Source: Bacillus sp. X1(2014)
Lineage (GTDB): Bacteria; Bacillota; Bacilli; Bacillales_B; DSM-18226
DNA length: 64,000 nt
Assembly (NCBI RefSeq): GCF_007678255.1
Contig: NZ_VEED01000002.1
Span: 668,912 to 732,911, forward strand
Direction of reading: 5' to 3'
The notes below the pieces were generated by a model. It saw nothing but the letters and a program-made list of their open reading frames with translations, did no database searches and was not told the origin of the DNA. Position numbers and translations under genes: made by a program. This document shows, piece after piece, positions 46,757 to 54,980 of the stretch. Position 1 is the stretch's first letter; every line of letters begins with the position of its first letter.

Positions 46757-47250
46757 TTATCGCCACCTTTCCCAGCTTGGAACTTGTAAATATTTTTTAA
46801 TAGTTCTTCCCTTTTCGTTTTTGTAATTGCTTCAGGGGACAAAGAGAAACCATCAAAGGAATTGGCAAGTTCCCTCAGCTCCTGTAAAGATTTTTTATTT
46901 AAATCATTCGGTATGTCCTGTACTTCCCTATTAGCTCTTGTTTCTGAATAAACATTTGACTTTTCAGACTCCTTTGGAAAAAGCATTTGAATAACATGTT
47001 CGTCAGGTCTTGCAATAACGTGCGCATGACGAAATTGACCAACATGATTGGCAGCTTCTTTTCCCACGTCAACAGCAGATTGAACGGAGGCAACGTCGCC
47101 AATGATATAAATGGTAACAATTCCTGAGTCCGCCTTTTGAAACGTAGTAACTTTTACATCGGCCGCTTTTGCTGCAGCATCTGCAGCCGCAACCATTGCT
47201 GGAAAACCAATCGTCTCGACCATTCCCAACGCATAGGTAAGTTTTCCCAA
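46753..47250 (-). CDS. BMC-H shell protein with C-terminal extension
   Basis: A 165-residue protein. Residues 1-90 are a BMC domain (ALGMVETIGFPAMVAAADAA, VTIYIIGDVASVQSAVDVG, HVIARPDEHVIQML). A polar linker follows, then a helical segment LQELRELANSFDGFSLSPEA ... KREELLKNIY that resembles a SAP/Rho N-terminal-type helix bundle. Such extended BMC-H proteins (EutK, PduK) are usually minor shell components. It is the first BMC gene after phnX. Confidence 0.9.
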   Translation of the reverse strand: MGKLTYALGMVETIGFPAMVAAADAAAKAADVKVTTFQKADSGIVTIYIIGDVASVQSAVDVGKEAANHVGQFRHAHVIARPDEHVIQMLFPKESEKSNVYSETRANREVQDIPNDLNKKSLQELRELANSFDGFSLSPEAITKTKREELLKNIYKFQAGKGGDK

Positions 47251-47303
47251 CTAATTTCACCTCTTCACCTCTCGGCAGCTTAATCCTTTATATATAAGTA
47301 TGG

Positions 47304-48113
47304 TTAATCCCCATTAGCTAAACGAAGATTAATTTTCGGAATCAGTTTATCTAATTCTCCAATACTATTAATAATATAATGGGCACCAGCATCAATATAT
47401 CTTTTCCTTACGGCCTCTAATTTCTCTTCCAAAATATCAGGATCCATCTCATTTACTTCAGCTTCTTTTAGCCCTAGTTCACTGCTGCCCAGCAAGATCC
47501 CAACACTCCAAGCACCTGCATTTACTCCCTCTTTAATATCGCTGGTTGTATCACCAACCTTGATAATATGCTTCATCGGATAAACCCCTAAGGTCATCGC
47601 GTTTTGGTAACACATCCATGGAAATGGCCGGCCGGCGGGAACATCGTTTGGAGTAAACATTGAATCGGGAGCGTAGCCTTTCTTTTTAGCTTCCGGAGCA
47701 ACCACCGCCATCATTTCCGATGTATAACCAGTAGTTGAGCCAATTTTGATTCCTTGCCTTCTTAACCTTTCAACCAATTCAATCGCACCAGGAATAGGGG
47801 TACAATAATTAGGAAGAATGGAAAATAGCAGCGGTTCAAAGTCAGCATATAAATCATCAATGTCCTTCTTTTCTGGCAGTCCGCCAAATTTTCCCTTCCA
47901 TAATTGTGCAATCCGGTCCATGCTGCACATCTCATGAATATGATCCCACTTTAAAAGACCCATCGGAGCCCGTGCTTCCTCATCTAAAACATCAATTCCT
48001 CTTTTTCTAAAAATTTCTTTAAATACGTCTAAGGGCGCAAAGCAGCCGTAGTCCACAGTCGTGCCGGCCCAGTCAAAAATGACAGCTTCAATCTGGGGAG
48101 ATTGATTTCCCAA
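47304..48113 (-). CDS. phnX: Phosphonoacetaldehyde hydrolase
   Basis: A 269-residue HAD-superfamily phosphonatase cleaving the C-P bond of phosphonoacetaldehyde to acetaldehyde and phosphate. The nucleophile is D14 (IFDWAGTTVD), the Schiff-base lysine is K55 in GLLKWDHIHEM, and KVGDTTSDIKEG is motif IV; spacing matches the B. cereus enzyme shifted by two. The TTG at 48113 is eight bases from AAAGGAGG; the upstream ATGs are not supported. It is separated by 53 bases from the BMC-H gene with no terminator between them, so it is probably cotranscribed with the BMC operon. Confidence 0.95.
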   Translation of the reverse strand: MGNQSPQIEAVIFDWAGTTVDYGCFAPLDVFKEIFRKRGIDVLDEEARAPMGLLKWDHIHEMCSMDRIAQLWKGKFGGLPEKKDIDDLYADFEPLLFSILPNYCTPIPGAIELVERLRRQGIKIGSTTGYTSEMMAVVAPEAKKKGYAPDSMFTPNDVPAGRPFPWMCYQNAMTLGVYPMKHIIKVGDTTSDIKEGVNAGAWSVGILLGSSELGLKEAEVNEMDPDILEEKLEAVRKRYIDAGAHYIINSIGELDKLIPKINLRLANGD

Positions 48114-48194
48114 AACACGAACCTCCTTTATCAACAAATAATTTAACAGCATCAATGCTGCTTCCTATTTTATTAGCTGGGTGATTTATTTTAG

Positions 48195-48244
48195 GGCAGA
48201 TATTTTAATTGATTTCCTTATAAAAATATCTGCCTTAACCTACA
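48195..48244 (-). terminator. Long hairpin between the saccharopine-dehydrogenase-like gene and phnX
   Basis: GGCAGATATTTT pairs with AAAATATCTGCC around about 25 bases. The T tract is poor, so it may be partial termination, RNA processing or mRNA stabilisation setting the ratio of upstream to downstream proteins. Confidence 0.5.
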
Positions 48245-48271
48245 TGTTAATAGTATCTCTAGGAAAAGTAG

Positions 48272-49468
48272 TTAGGCCGTAACAGATGTCTCCTCTCCCA
48301 CTGTCTCATCCACCACTGCAATTTCTTCGTGAATGTTGATTCCTCTTTTCTTCAGTGCTTCAAAAATCATCGTTGGTTCAAATGCCTCCTCTGGAATTAG
48401 TACCCCGGTTTTTTCAACTAACCCTTTGGCAAGAATTTCTGTTGCAATGGCCATTGGAATACCAACATTTCTTGTGTAGGCCCTTAATTTTTCCCAGCCC
48501 TTAACCGATCCATCACTTGCAGGATGAGTGTGATAGAGGACATGACGTTTTTTGATACCGTCTTTTTTCCCTACAACTTCTATATGAAGAGAATATCCGT
48601 ATAGCGCTGTTTCTTGACCCTCTTTCGATTGAAGTAGATACTCACCAATTACATCCATAACCCCAACTTCTGCACCATTTACAGTAATTTTTGGGTTACG
48701 CATGATCCCATAATCATAAAGTGCGCGCACTAACTGCATGTTTTGCTGCGGCCACGTTCCTCTCACTTCGATTAACTGGACGTTCTTTTTTGAAAGTGCT
48801 ACAGCAAGGGTACGTGTTTCTGAATGTGGAATAATATATTGAACAGTTTCGCCATATGGTTCAGGGAGTTGAATTTTTCTAGGTCTTGCAAATGGGGGAA
48901 CCTGCACAAATTCTCCTTTTTCAAACACAATTCGGCCTGGGAGATCTGGGTCGTATTCATAGGTAGTGGTTTCTGTGATTGATTTTGAAAAAGCAATCGG
49001 GCGGAACGATCCATGGCTGACTCTTACCGTATCTACTTCATCTAATTGATTTGCTGCATGCATCGCCATCATTTGGGTGACACCAGGTGTCATCCCAAAG
49101 CCAGGAACTGCTGTTTTCTTATTTTTTTTGAAGATTTCAGAATATTCATCTTCAGCTCCAAATCCATTTAAATTAATTCCATGGCAGCCCGCTTCAGCAA
49201 TACATGCTGTTGAACGTCCATTTAAAGTGATTGTGGTGCCATCCATGACAATATCGTAGCCTTTCATCTGCTGGACAGTTTCATCATGGTTAAAAACATT
49301 AACCTTTACAAAATTAACACGGGGATCATTGAGCTCTTTGACTAATTCCTGGCCAATTTCCTCATTGAAATCACCTATAGTAATGACGTCAAAATCAGAA
49401 TGCTCAACAAGATCTAAAACCGCTTCTCTGCAAATTCTTCCAGCTCCACCTAAACAAAAGACCTTCAT
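48272..49468 (-). CDS. Saccharopine dehydrogenase-family oxidoreductase
   Basis: A 398-residue protein with an N-terminal NAD(P)-binding Rossmann fold (MKVFCLGGAGRICREAVLDL) and a C-terminal saccharopine reductase-like domain. The ATG at 49468 has AAGGGGG. Family members reduce imines or oxidise amines. Its place as first gene of the unit leading into phnX and the shell genes suggests a step in handling an aminophosphonate or an amino acid by-product. The exact reaction is unknown, and it is not part of any AEP pathway I know. Confidence 0.8.
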   Translation of the reverse strand: MKVFCLGGAGRICREAVLDLVEHSDFDVITIGDFNEEIGQELVKELNDPRVNFVKVNVFNHDETVQQMKGYDIVMDGTTITLNGRSTACIAEAGCHGINLNGFGAEDEYSEIFKKNKKTAVPGFGMTPGVTQMMAMHAANQLDEVDTVRVSHGSFRPIAFSKSITETTTYEYDPDLPGRIVFEKGEFVQVPPFARPRKIQLPEPYGETVQYIIPHSETRTLAVALSKKNVQLIEVRGTWPQQNMQLVRALYDYGIMRNPKITVNGAEVGVMDVIGEYLLQSKEGQETALYGYSLHIEVVGKKDGIKKRHVLYHTHPASDGSVKGWEKLRAYTRNVGIPMAIATEILAKGLVEKTGVLIPEEAFEPTMIFEALKKRGINIHEEIAVVDETVGEETSVTA

Positions 49469-49518
49469 GTAATCCCCCTTAATATTAAAAATATTCACTC
49501 AATTATTGAGTTGAGTTA

Positions 49519-49563
49519 ATTATAACACACGGAAATTGGTTTGTCTTGGTTTTAGTTGGTTTT
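49519..49563 (-). promoter_or_regulatory. Promoter with three 10-bp-phased TTGGTTTT repeats
   Basis: On the minus strand: -35 AAGACA (49547-49542), 17-bp spacer, -10 TATAAT (49524-49519). Overlapping and upstream, the plus strand shows TTGGTTT at 49536, TTGGTTTT at 49546 and TTGGTTTT at 49556, exactly one per helical turn. This is a good operator candidate for the DeoR regulator encoded nearby. Confidence 0.65.
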
Positions 49564-49634
49564 AATTAAAACTTTTTTAATTTTTATATTAACTTATCAA
49601 TATTACCAAGCAATTCAAATGAAACAAATGCAAA

Positions 49635-49676
49635 AAAACCGCCAGGCTCCAATATTTTAGAACCAGACGGTTTTAT
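49635..49676 (-). terminator. Imperfect terminator of the mgtC gene
   Basis: AAAACCG...GG and its partner CC...CGGTTTT form an imperfect stem with several mismatches; on the minus strand TTTTTT follows. Confidence 0.6.
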
Positions 49677-49686
49677 AATTTATTAT

Positions 49687-50214
49687 TTATCCAGAATTTC
49701 TCTGCAATTCACGTTTCTCCTCTTGTATTTCTTGCTTTTCCAAAGCCTCTATATGTCTAATTTCAATGATATGGCTAATTTTTGCTAAAATAAAAGTAAG
49801 TAAAACGGAGGCCAAAACAATTCCATAAAAACCTGCCCCAATGCCAATACCAACTCCACCAGCAAAAAATATCATCGCTGCTGATGTTAACCCTTTTACT
49901 TGCAGCCCGTCTTTTAAAATAAGACCAGCTCCTAAAAAACCGAGACCAGAAACTATTTGCGCAGTAAGCCGCATTGGATCCATTCGATTATTGATATTTG
50001 AACTGCCAAAAAACTCTGCACTATAGATAGAAACAATTGTAATTAACGTACATGAAACAGAAACATAGGTGAACGTTTTCAAACCAGCCGGCTTATTTTT
50101 TGCACTTCTATCCCAGCCAATAACCATCCCGAGCAGAGCACTGATAACGAGCCGCATATAAACCTCTAAATTTTTCAAAAAATGTTCCTCGTAAAAGACT
50201 CCCAAATGATCCAT
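49687..50214 (-). CDS. MgtC/SapB-family membrane protein
   Basis: A 175-residue membrane protein. About five hydrophobic helices with typical LVISALLGMVIGWDRS and the QIVSGLGFLGAGLILKDG motif. ATG at 50214 has AAAGGAGG. MgtC in other bacteria affects phosphate uptake, ATPase activity and Mg2+ adaptation. It lies between deoR-like and phosphonate genes, suggesting a link to phosphate balance when phosphonate is degraded. Confidence 0.9.
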   Translation of the reverse strand: MDHLGVFYEEHFLKNLEVYMRLVISALLGMVIGWDRSAKNKPAGLKTFTYVSVSCTLITIVSIYSAEFFGSSNINNRMDPMRLTAQIVSGLGFLGAGLILKDGLQVKGLTSAAMIFFAGGVGIGIGAGFYGIVLASVLLTFILAKISHIIEIRHIEALEKQEIQEEKRELQRNSG

Positions 50215-50276
50215 TTCTGAAACCTCCTTTACAGGCAATCCGCTTTGCCTATAGTTCGGAGAGTCTATAGGATTAC

Positions 50277-51074
50277 TTATTTTTCTTCCTCTTCTGCGAC
50301 AAGCCATTTTACATGATTATCCTTTAATATATGTTCCCAATCCTCCGGATGTGGTTTATCAGAAACCACCATATGAATGTCCTTAAAGTCAGCCATTTTA
50401 TAATTCGTCCGTTTACCAACCTTGGAATAGTCAATTAACAGGATAGATTTACCCGAATGCTCTATTAGTTTTTTTGTTACCTGCCCTTTTGAATAGTCGT
50501 AACCCGTAATTCCATAATCCTTCGATAGCCCATCCGCAGAAATAAAATATTTATCAACATAGATATTGTCGAGCATCTCCATGGTAAAGCCGCCTGTCAC
50601 CCGGTGATGATTTGTATTAATTTCGCCGCCCAAGACAATAATTTTCCCAGAAAAAATATTTTGCTGGCTAAGTTCTATCAACACGGAAAGGGCATTAATG
50701 GATGTTGTAAAAATGGTCAAATTCCGCTTTTTTTGTAAACTTTTAGCTAAATGTAATGGTGTGCTGCCGTCATCAATCGCGATGACATCATTGTCATTGA
50801 TTAAATTAGCTGCCATTTCCCCTATTCTTCTCTTTTCATCAGAATGGATAATCTCCCTTTCGATTGTGGGAGGCTCCTCGTTAAAAAATGAAACATTAAT
50901 CGCGCCGCCATAAACCTTTATTAATTTTTCCTCTTGATGTAATTCATCTAAATATTTTCGAATAGTTTCTGTTGATACTTTTAGATTCTCGGCAAGGTCA
51001 CTTACTTTAACCTTGCCGCTGATTTCTAAGAGATCAAGTATTTTCTTTTTTCTTTCTTCTCCCGCTAATGACAA
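50277..51074 (-). CDS. DeoR/GlpR-family transcriptional regulator
   Basis: A 265-residue regulator. N-terminal HTH VKVSDLAENLKVSTETIRKYLDEL, then a sugar-phosphate-isomerase-like sensor domain (VIAIDDGSTPLHLAK, FTTSINALSVL). TTG start at 51074 is six bases from GGGGTG. Members of this family usually sense phosphorylated metabolites; here a phosphonate intermediate is a reasonable ligand. Candidate operators are listed before the nearby units. Confidence 0.88.
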   Translation of the reverse strand: MSLAGEERKKKILDLLEISGKVKVSDLAENLKVSTETIRKYLDELHQEEKLIKVYGGAINVSFFNEEPPTIEREIIHSDEKRRIGEMAANLINDNDVIAIDDGSTPLHLAKSLQKKRNLTIFTTSINALSVLIELSQQNIFSGKIIVLGGEINTNHHRVTGGFTMEMLDNIYVDKYFISADGLSKDYGITGYDYSKGQVTKKLIEHSGKSILLIDYSKVGKRTNYKMADFKDIHMVVSDKPHPEDWEHILKDNHVKWLVAEEEEK

Positions 51075-51228
51075 GACTTTCACCCCGTGATAAATATTTC
51101 CATTATTATTTTATTATACTACTTGAAAAGGAAAGTATCATTATAAACGGCAATCATTCCCTTTATTAATGCTTCATGGTAGTATTCAAAAAAATAATAG
51201 AAGGTTCAAGAAGCCTGCGAGAGTATCC

Positions 51229-52362
51229 TTATTTTTCAAGAACAGCATCTAGCCAATATCTGCTCTCTTGAATGGCCTTTAACAAGGATTCAACATCATG
51301 CTGATGAACATTTCCAATATTACCAATTCTGAATGTATCTAAATCTGATACTTTGCCTGGGTAAATGACGAAGCCTTTTTCCTTTAGTTTATGGTAAAAG
51401 GTTGAAAATTCGAAACTTTCAGAATTAGGATAGTAGAATGATGTGATAATAGGCGACTGCATCTCTACTGACAGAATCGGTTCGAAATCAAGCAGCCTCA
51501 TGCCTTCTGATAAGACCTTTTGGTTATTTTTATATCTCGCCGCACGTTTTTGGATCCCACCTTCTTCTTCAAGCTCCATTAAAGCCTGAGCAAAGGCACG
51601 GACGACATGAGTTGGAGAAGTAAACCTCCACTTGCCATTTTGCTCCTCCATTGTTTTCCATTGATCGTATAAATCAAGCGAAACCGATCTTGCATTATGT
51701 TTGCATTTCTCAAACTCTTCTGTTTTCACAACCGCAAAGCCAAACCCGGGAACACCTTCAATACATTTATTGGCACTGCTAATAAGGTAATCAATTTGAA
51801 GTGCATCAATATCCATTTCAACCCCGCCGAAGCTGCTCATCGCATCAACGATAAAAACACGATTATACCTCTTAACAATCTCGCTCACTTTATCAATGGG
51901 ATTCAGCATACCCGTGGTTGTTTCACAGTGAACAATGGCCACATGGGTGATCTCAGGGTCATTTTCTAACTGAGTGGTTAGCCTATTTAAATCGATGGCC
52001 TCAACTTCCCCGCTTGTTAAAACCACTGTATTAATTCCTAGGGTTTTGGAGATTTTTGCAATTCGATGCCCATAGACTCCGTTTGCCACAACTAATAGTT
52101 TTCCATCCCTTGGAAGAGCCGTACCAATAACAGACTCCACACTAAAGGTTCCACTTCCTTGCATTAACACGGCTGAGTACTTATCGACAGCCTTTGTGGC
52201 ATTACTAACAAGCTTTTGCCGTACTCCTTGAACAATATTATTATAATCGTCATCCCAGGTGCACCAATCCTTCATCATTGCTAGTTTGACAGTGTCCGTT
52301 GTCGTTAAAGGCCCTGGTGTCAGTAAAAGATATGGGTTGTTTGTAATATCCTTCATATTCAT
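51229..52362 (-). CDS. phnW: 2-Aminoethylphosphonate:pyruvate transaminase
   Basis: A 377-residue PLP enzyme: AEP plus pyruvate gives phosphonoacetaldehyde plus L-alanine. Signatures are [29 protein letters not shown], and the PLP lysine in [20 protein letters not shown] precedes the ATG by nine bases. First enzyme of the PhnW-PhnX route. Confidence 0.95.
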   Translation of the reverse strand: MNMKDITNNPYLLLTPGPLTTTDTVKLAMMKDWCTWDDDYNNIVQGVRQKLVSNATKAVDKYSAVLMQGSGTFSVESVIGTALPRDGKLLVVANGVYGHRIAKISKTLGINTVVLTSGEVEAIDLNRLTTQLENDPEITHVAIVHCETTTGMLNPIDKVSEIVKRYNRVFIVDAMSSFGGVEMDIDALQIDYLISSANKCIEGVPGFGFAVVKTEEFEKCKHNARSVSLDLYDQWKTMEEQNGKWRFTSPTHVVRAFAQALMELEEEGGIQKRAARYKNNQKVLSEGMRLLDFEPILSVEMQSPIITSFYYPNSESFEFSTFYHKLKEKGFVIYPGKVSDLDTFRIGNIGNVHQHDVESLLKAIQESRYWLDAVLEK

Positions 52363-52413
52363 TCTACAAGTCTCCTTTTGAAAAGCATTTTTTAAATGAC
52401 AGTGTAAATCAAA

Positions 52414-52431
52414 TTTGTTCTCTTTTGTTCA
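52414..52431 (-). promoter_or_regulatory. Direct repeat upstream of phnW
   Basis: TTTGTTCT at 52414 and TTTGTTCA at 52424 (plus-strand reading), ten bases apart, 50-70 bases before the phnW start. It resembles, but is not identical to, the TTGGTTTT repeats of the next unit. Confidence 0.4.
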
Positions 52432-52446
52432 AATGTTTTTTTCACT

Positions 52447-53781
52447 TTATTTATCAAGCATGTTAAGTAATGCTGGATTAAGACGTTTTTTCATCCCACT
52501 TTTTTCTTCATCACTCATCGTTTTAATAAGGCTCACACAAATAAGTGACATAACTCCAAGGAGCATGAGGTAAATCGCTGCTGGCAGCCAGGAACCATGG
52601 AATGCAGCAACTAACGATGTAGCAATTAGAGGGGCAGTACCACCGAAAATGGCAGCACCCAGCTGGTACCCAACTGAAATACCAGTATAGCGAACTTCTG
52701 CACTAAACATTTCCGAGAACATTGTACCCAATACGGATGTTATAACAGACCAAAGTCCATATCCAATCATAACGGCAAGGGTTAATAAGAGGATTGATCT
52801 TTTTGAAAGTAGGTAGAAATAAGGCATGGAGAACAAGATAACTCCAACAGTTCCTGAAACAAATACCTTTTTCCTTCCAATATGATCTGATAATTTACCC
52901 ATTAAAGGTATCATCACAAGGGAAATCAGTGTTCCAATCGTAATAGCATTTAACACAGGAGCCTCTGGCATTTTCAGTGTATTCGTTGCGTAAGAAATCC
53001 CAAAGGTTGCAAAGATATAGAATGGTGCCGTCTCAATCGCCTTTGCTCCTGTTGTTAAAATGATTTCTTTCCAATGGTATTTAAACGTATCCACAATTGG
53101 TAGTTTTGACACGACACCTTCATCTTTTGCCTTTTGAAAATCTGGTGTTTCTTCTAATCCGTTTCGAATCCATAACCCTAAGAAAACAAGAATTAAGCTC
53201 CCGATAAAAGGTAGTCTCCAGCCCCAAGCAAGGAACTGTTCATCTGGCAATAATCTTAATAGTCCTATTGTGGCAGTAGCTAATATCATTCCAACTGCCG
53301 CTCCCATCATCGGGATACTTCCCGCAAATCCGCGTTTCTTTTTTTCCGAGTATTCAACAGCAAGTAGCACTGCGCCTCCCCATTCGCCGCCAACAGCTAT
53401 CCCTTGAATCAACCTTAACACAACAAGCAGGATAGGAGCCCATACGCCAATACTCGCGTATACCGGTAATACACCAATAAGGGCTGTACTCACTCCCATG
53501 ATTCCAAGCGTAAACACCAAGGACTTTTTCCTGCCAAACTTATCTCCAAAATGGCTGAAGATCACACCGCCCAGCGGCCGGAAGAAATAAGGAATTCCAA
53601 ATGATGCCAAGGCTATTAGGAGTCCTACCTTTGGATCAAAATTCGGGAAGAATAGTTTGTTAAATACAAGTGCAGCAACAGTTCCATATAAAAGGTAATC
53701 ATAATATTCAATTGAACTACCAATCAAGCTTGCAACTAATGCTTTCACCCTCACCTTCTTTGATTTAACATCTGCTGACAT
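52447..53781 (-). CDS. MHS-family metabolite:H+ symporter
   Basis: A 444-residue MFS protein with 12 hydrophobic helices. Motifs GDKFGRKKSLVF and SDHIGRKKVF mark the two halves; TM1 SSIEYYDYLLYGTVAALVFNKLFF is typical for the ShiA/ProP-like MHS group. It lies just upstream of phnW and may take up an organic acid, a zwitterion or a phosphonate. Confidence 0.88.
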   Translation of the reverse strand: MSADVKSKKVRVKALVASLIGSSIEYYDYLLYGTVAALVFNKLFFPNFDPKVGLLIALASFGIPYFFRPLGGVIFSHFGDKFGRKKSLVFTLGIMGVSTALIGVLPVYASIGVWAPILLVVLRLIQGIAVGGEWGGAVLLAVEYSEKKKRGFAGSIPMMGAAVGMILATATIGLLRLLPDEQFLAWGWRLPFIGSLILVFLGLWIRNGLEETPDFQKAKDEGVVSKLPIVDTFKYHWKEIILTTGAKAIETAPFYIFATFGISYATNTLKMPEAPVLNAITIGTLISLVMIPLMGKLSDHIGRKKVFVSGTVGVILFSMPYFYLLSKRSILLLTLAVMIGYGLWSVITSVLGTMFSEMFSAEVRYTGISVGYQLGAAIFGGTAPLIATSLVAAFHGSWLPAAIYLMLLGVMSLICVSLIKTMSDEEKSGMKKRLNPALLNMLDK

Positions 53782-53813
53782 TTCAAACCTCCTTTTTTAA
53801 TACTACTTGTGTC

Positions 53814-53844
53814 TGGAAGCGCTTACCCAAATAATCTTGTAATA
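53814..53844 (-). promoter_or_regulatory. -10 region and cre-like site before the MHS gene
   Basis: The -10 (TATTAC on the minus strand) is at 53844-53839; a -35-like TTGTCA lies 16 bases further upstream at 53866-53861. Just downstream of the -10, TGGAAGCGCTTACC (53814-53827) resembles the CcpA cre consensus with two mismatches and would act as a roadblock. Confidence 0.4.
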
Positions 53845-53923
53845 AGAGTACCATGTTTTCTGACAATTGTGAATAGTTTTTCGTTTATTTTTTTTATTTA
53901 CTTGGTACTTTTGTTATTTTTAA

Positions 53924-53941
53924 TTGGTTTTACTTTGTTTT
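53924..53941 (-). promoter_or_regulatory. Direct repeat before the MHS gene
   Basis: TTGGTTTT at 53924 and TTTGTTTT at 53934, ten bases apart, about 150 bases upstream of the MHS start. It belongs to the same motif group as the repeats at 49536-49563. Confidence 0.4.
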
Positions 53942-53951
53942 CTATTTTTAA

Positions 53952-53994
53952 AAAGGTGTCAGGCACCATCCAAGGGATGGTGCCTGACACCTTT
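53952..53994. terminator. Terminator of the TIGR03340-like gene (GGTGTCAGGCACC element)
   Basis: A perfect 20-bp stem AAAGGTGTCAGGCACCATCC and its complement around AAG. It overlaps the stop codon of the upstream membrane protein gene and divides the ABC-importer unit from the MHS unit. Confidence 0.85.
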
Positions 53995-54862
53995 AACTGA
54001 ATTTGATGATCACCACGCCTAGGACAATGGTGATAATAGAAACCCACTTCATAACGGTTACTTTCTCTTTTAACCAGATGATTCCGATAATAGCTGCAAA
54101 TACAATGCTAATTTCACGAACGGCGGCAACATAAGTTACAGGTGTGGTTTCCATAGCATACACGGCTAATGCGTTGGAAATAAAGACGAAAAGCCCGCCT
54201 ATTACTAAATAAAGAGGGTATTTTTTTATCAAAAAAAGATAGGAGACTCCAAGTTTAGTAATCTTATCAACCATCAATTTACCGATAAACATCCCAATAA
54301 ACACAAAGTACTTGAATAATAAGCCTGACATTAATGCGGCTCCCATGCCATCTAGGACACTACTTAATGCCGAAAAAGAACCCGCTAGAAAAACCCATTT
54401 TAAATTTACTAAATTCCCTTTTGCCTTTCCTAGAAAGCCCTTAAGGGAAATGGTGCTTTGATTGATAAACAAAATTCCAATTATAATCATCAGTATCCCA
54501 ACACCCCCGGAAAACGTAATCGTGAGGCCGAAAAATAGAATACTAAGGATGGTTGTTACCACTGGTGCAGTACCTCTTAATATTGGGTAGGCATGACTAA
54601 GAGGTACTGAAAAATAGGCCTTGCCAAGGGCAAAGAAATACAAAGTTTCAGAAATGGTGCTTAATAAAGCCCATTTAACCGCTTTTACGGGAAAATGTCC
54701 TGATTGGAAAAGGTAAATAGCCAGTGGAATATAAAGAATGACAGAGGCACCCAATATTAAGGTGAAAAACGCTTCCCGTTCCTCCACTTTCTTTCCTAAG
54801 GCGTTCCAAATGGCGTGACATACAGCTGCGAACAAAATAATTAATAGAATGGTATTGGACAC
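53993..54862 (-). CDS. EamA-like membrane protein, phosphonate-utilisation associated (TIGR03340-like)
   Basis: A 289-residue protein with ten hydrophobic helices in two EamA-type repeats (about 1-130 and 150-289). It fits the group called phosphonate utilisation associated putative membrane protein, which co-occurs with AEP transport genes. It is downstream of the ABC permease in the same direction. Probable role: export or import of a phosphonate-related metabolite. Confidence 0.8.
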   Translation of the reverse strand: MSNTILLIILFAAVCHAIWNALGKKVEEREAFFTLILGASVILYIPLAIYLFQSGHFPVKAVKWALLSTISETLYFFALGKAYFSVPLSHAYPILRGTAPVVTTILSILFFGLTITFSGGVGILMIIIGILFINQSTISLKGFLGKAKGNLVNLKWVFLAGSFSALSSVLDGMGAALMSGLLFKYFVFIGMFIGKLMVDKITKLGVSYLFLIKKYPLYLVIGGLFVFISNALAVYAMETTPVTYVAAVREISIVFAAIIGIIWLKEKVTVMKWVSIITIVLGVVIIKFS

Positions 54863-54980
54863 GAAGGTTTTCTCCTCATCCTTGTTTTATTAACTCGTTT
54901 TATTCCACTTTGCAAAAGAAACCATCGACGACACTAATGGACATCGATGGCTCAGTTTTTTCTTAACTAATTATAAAAAT

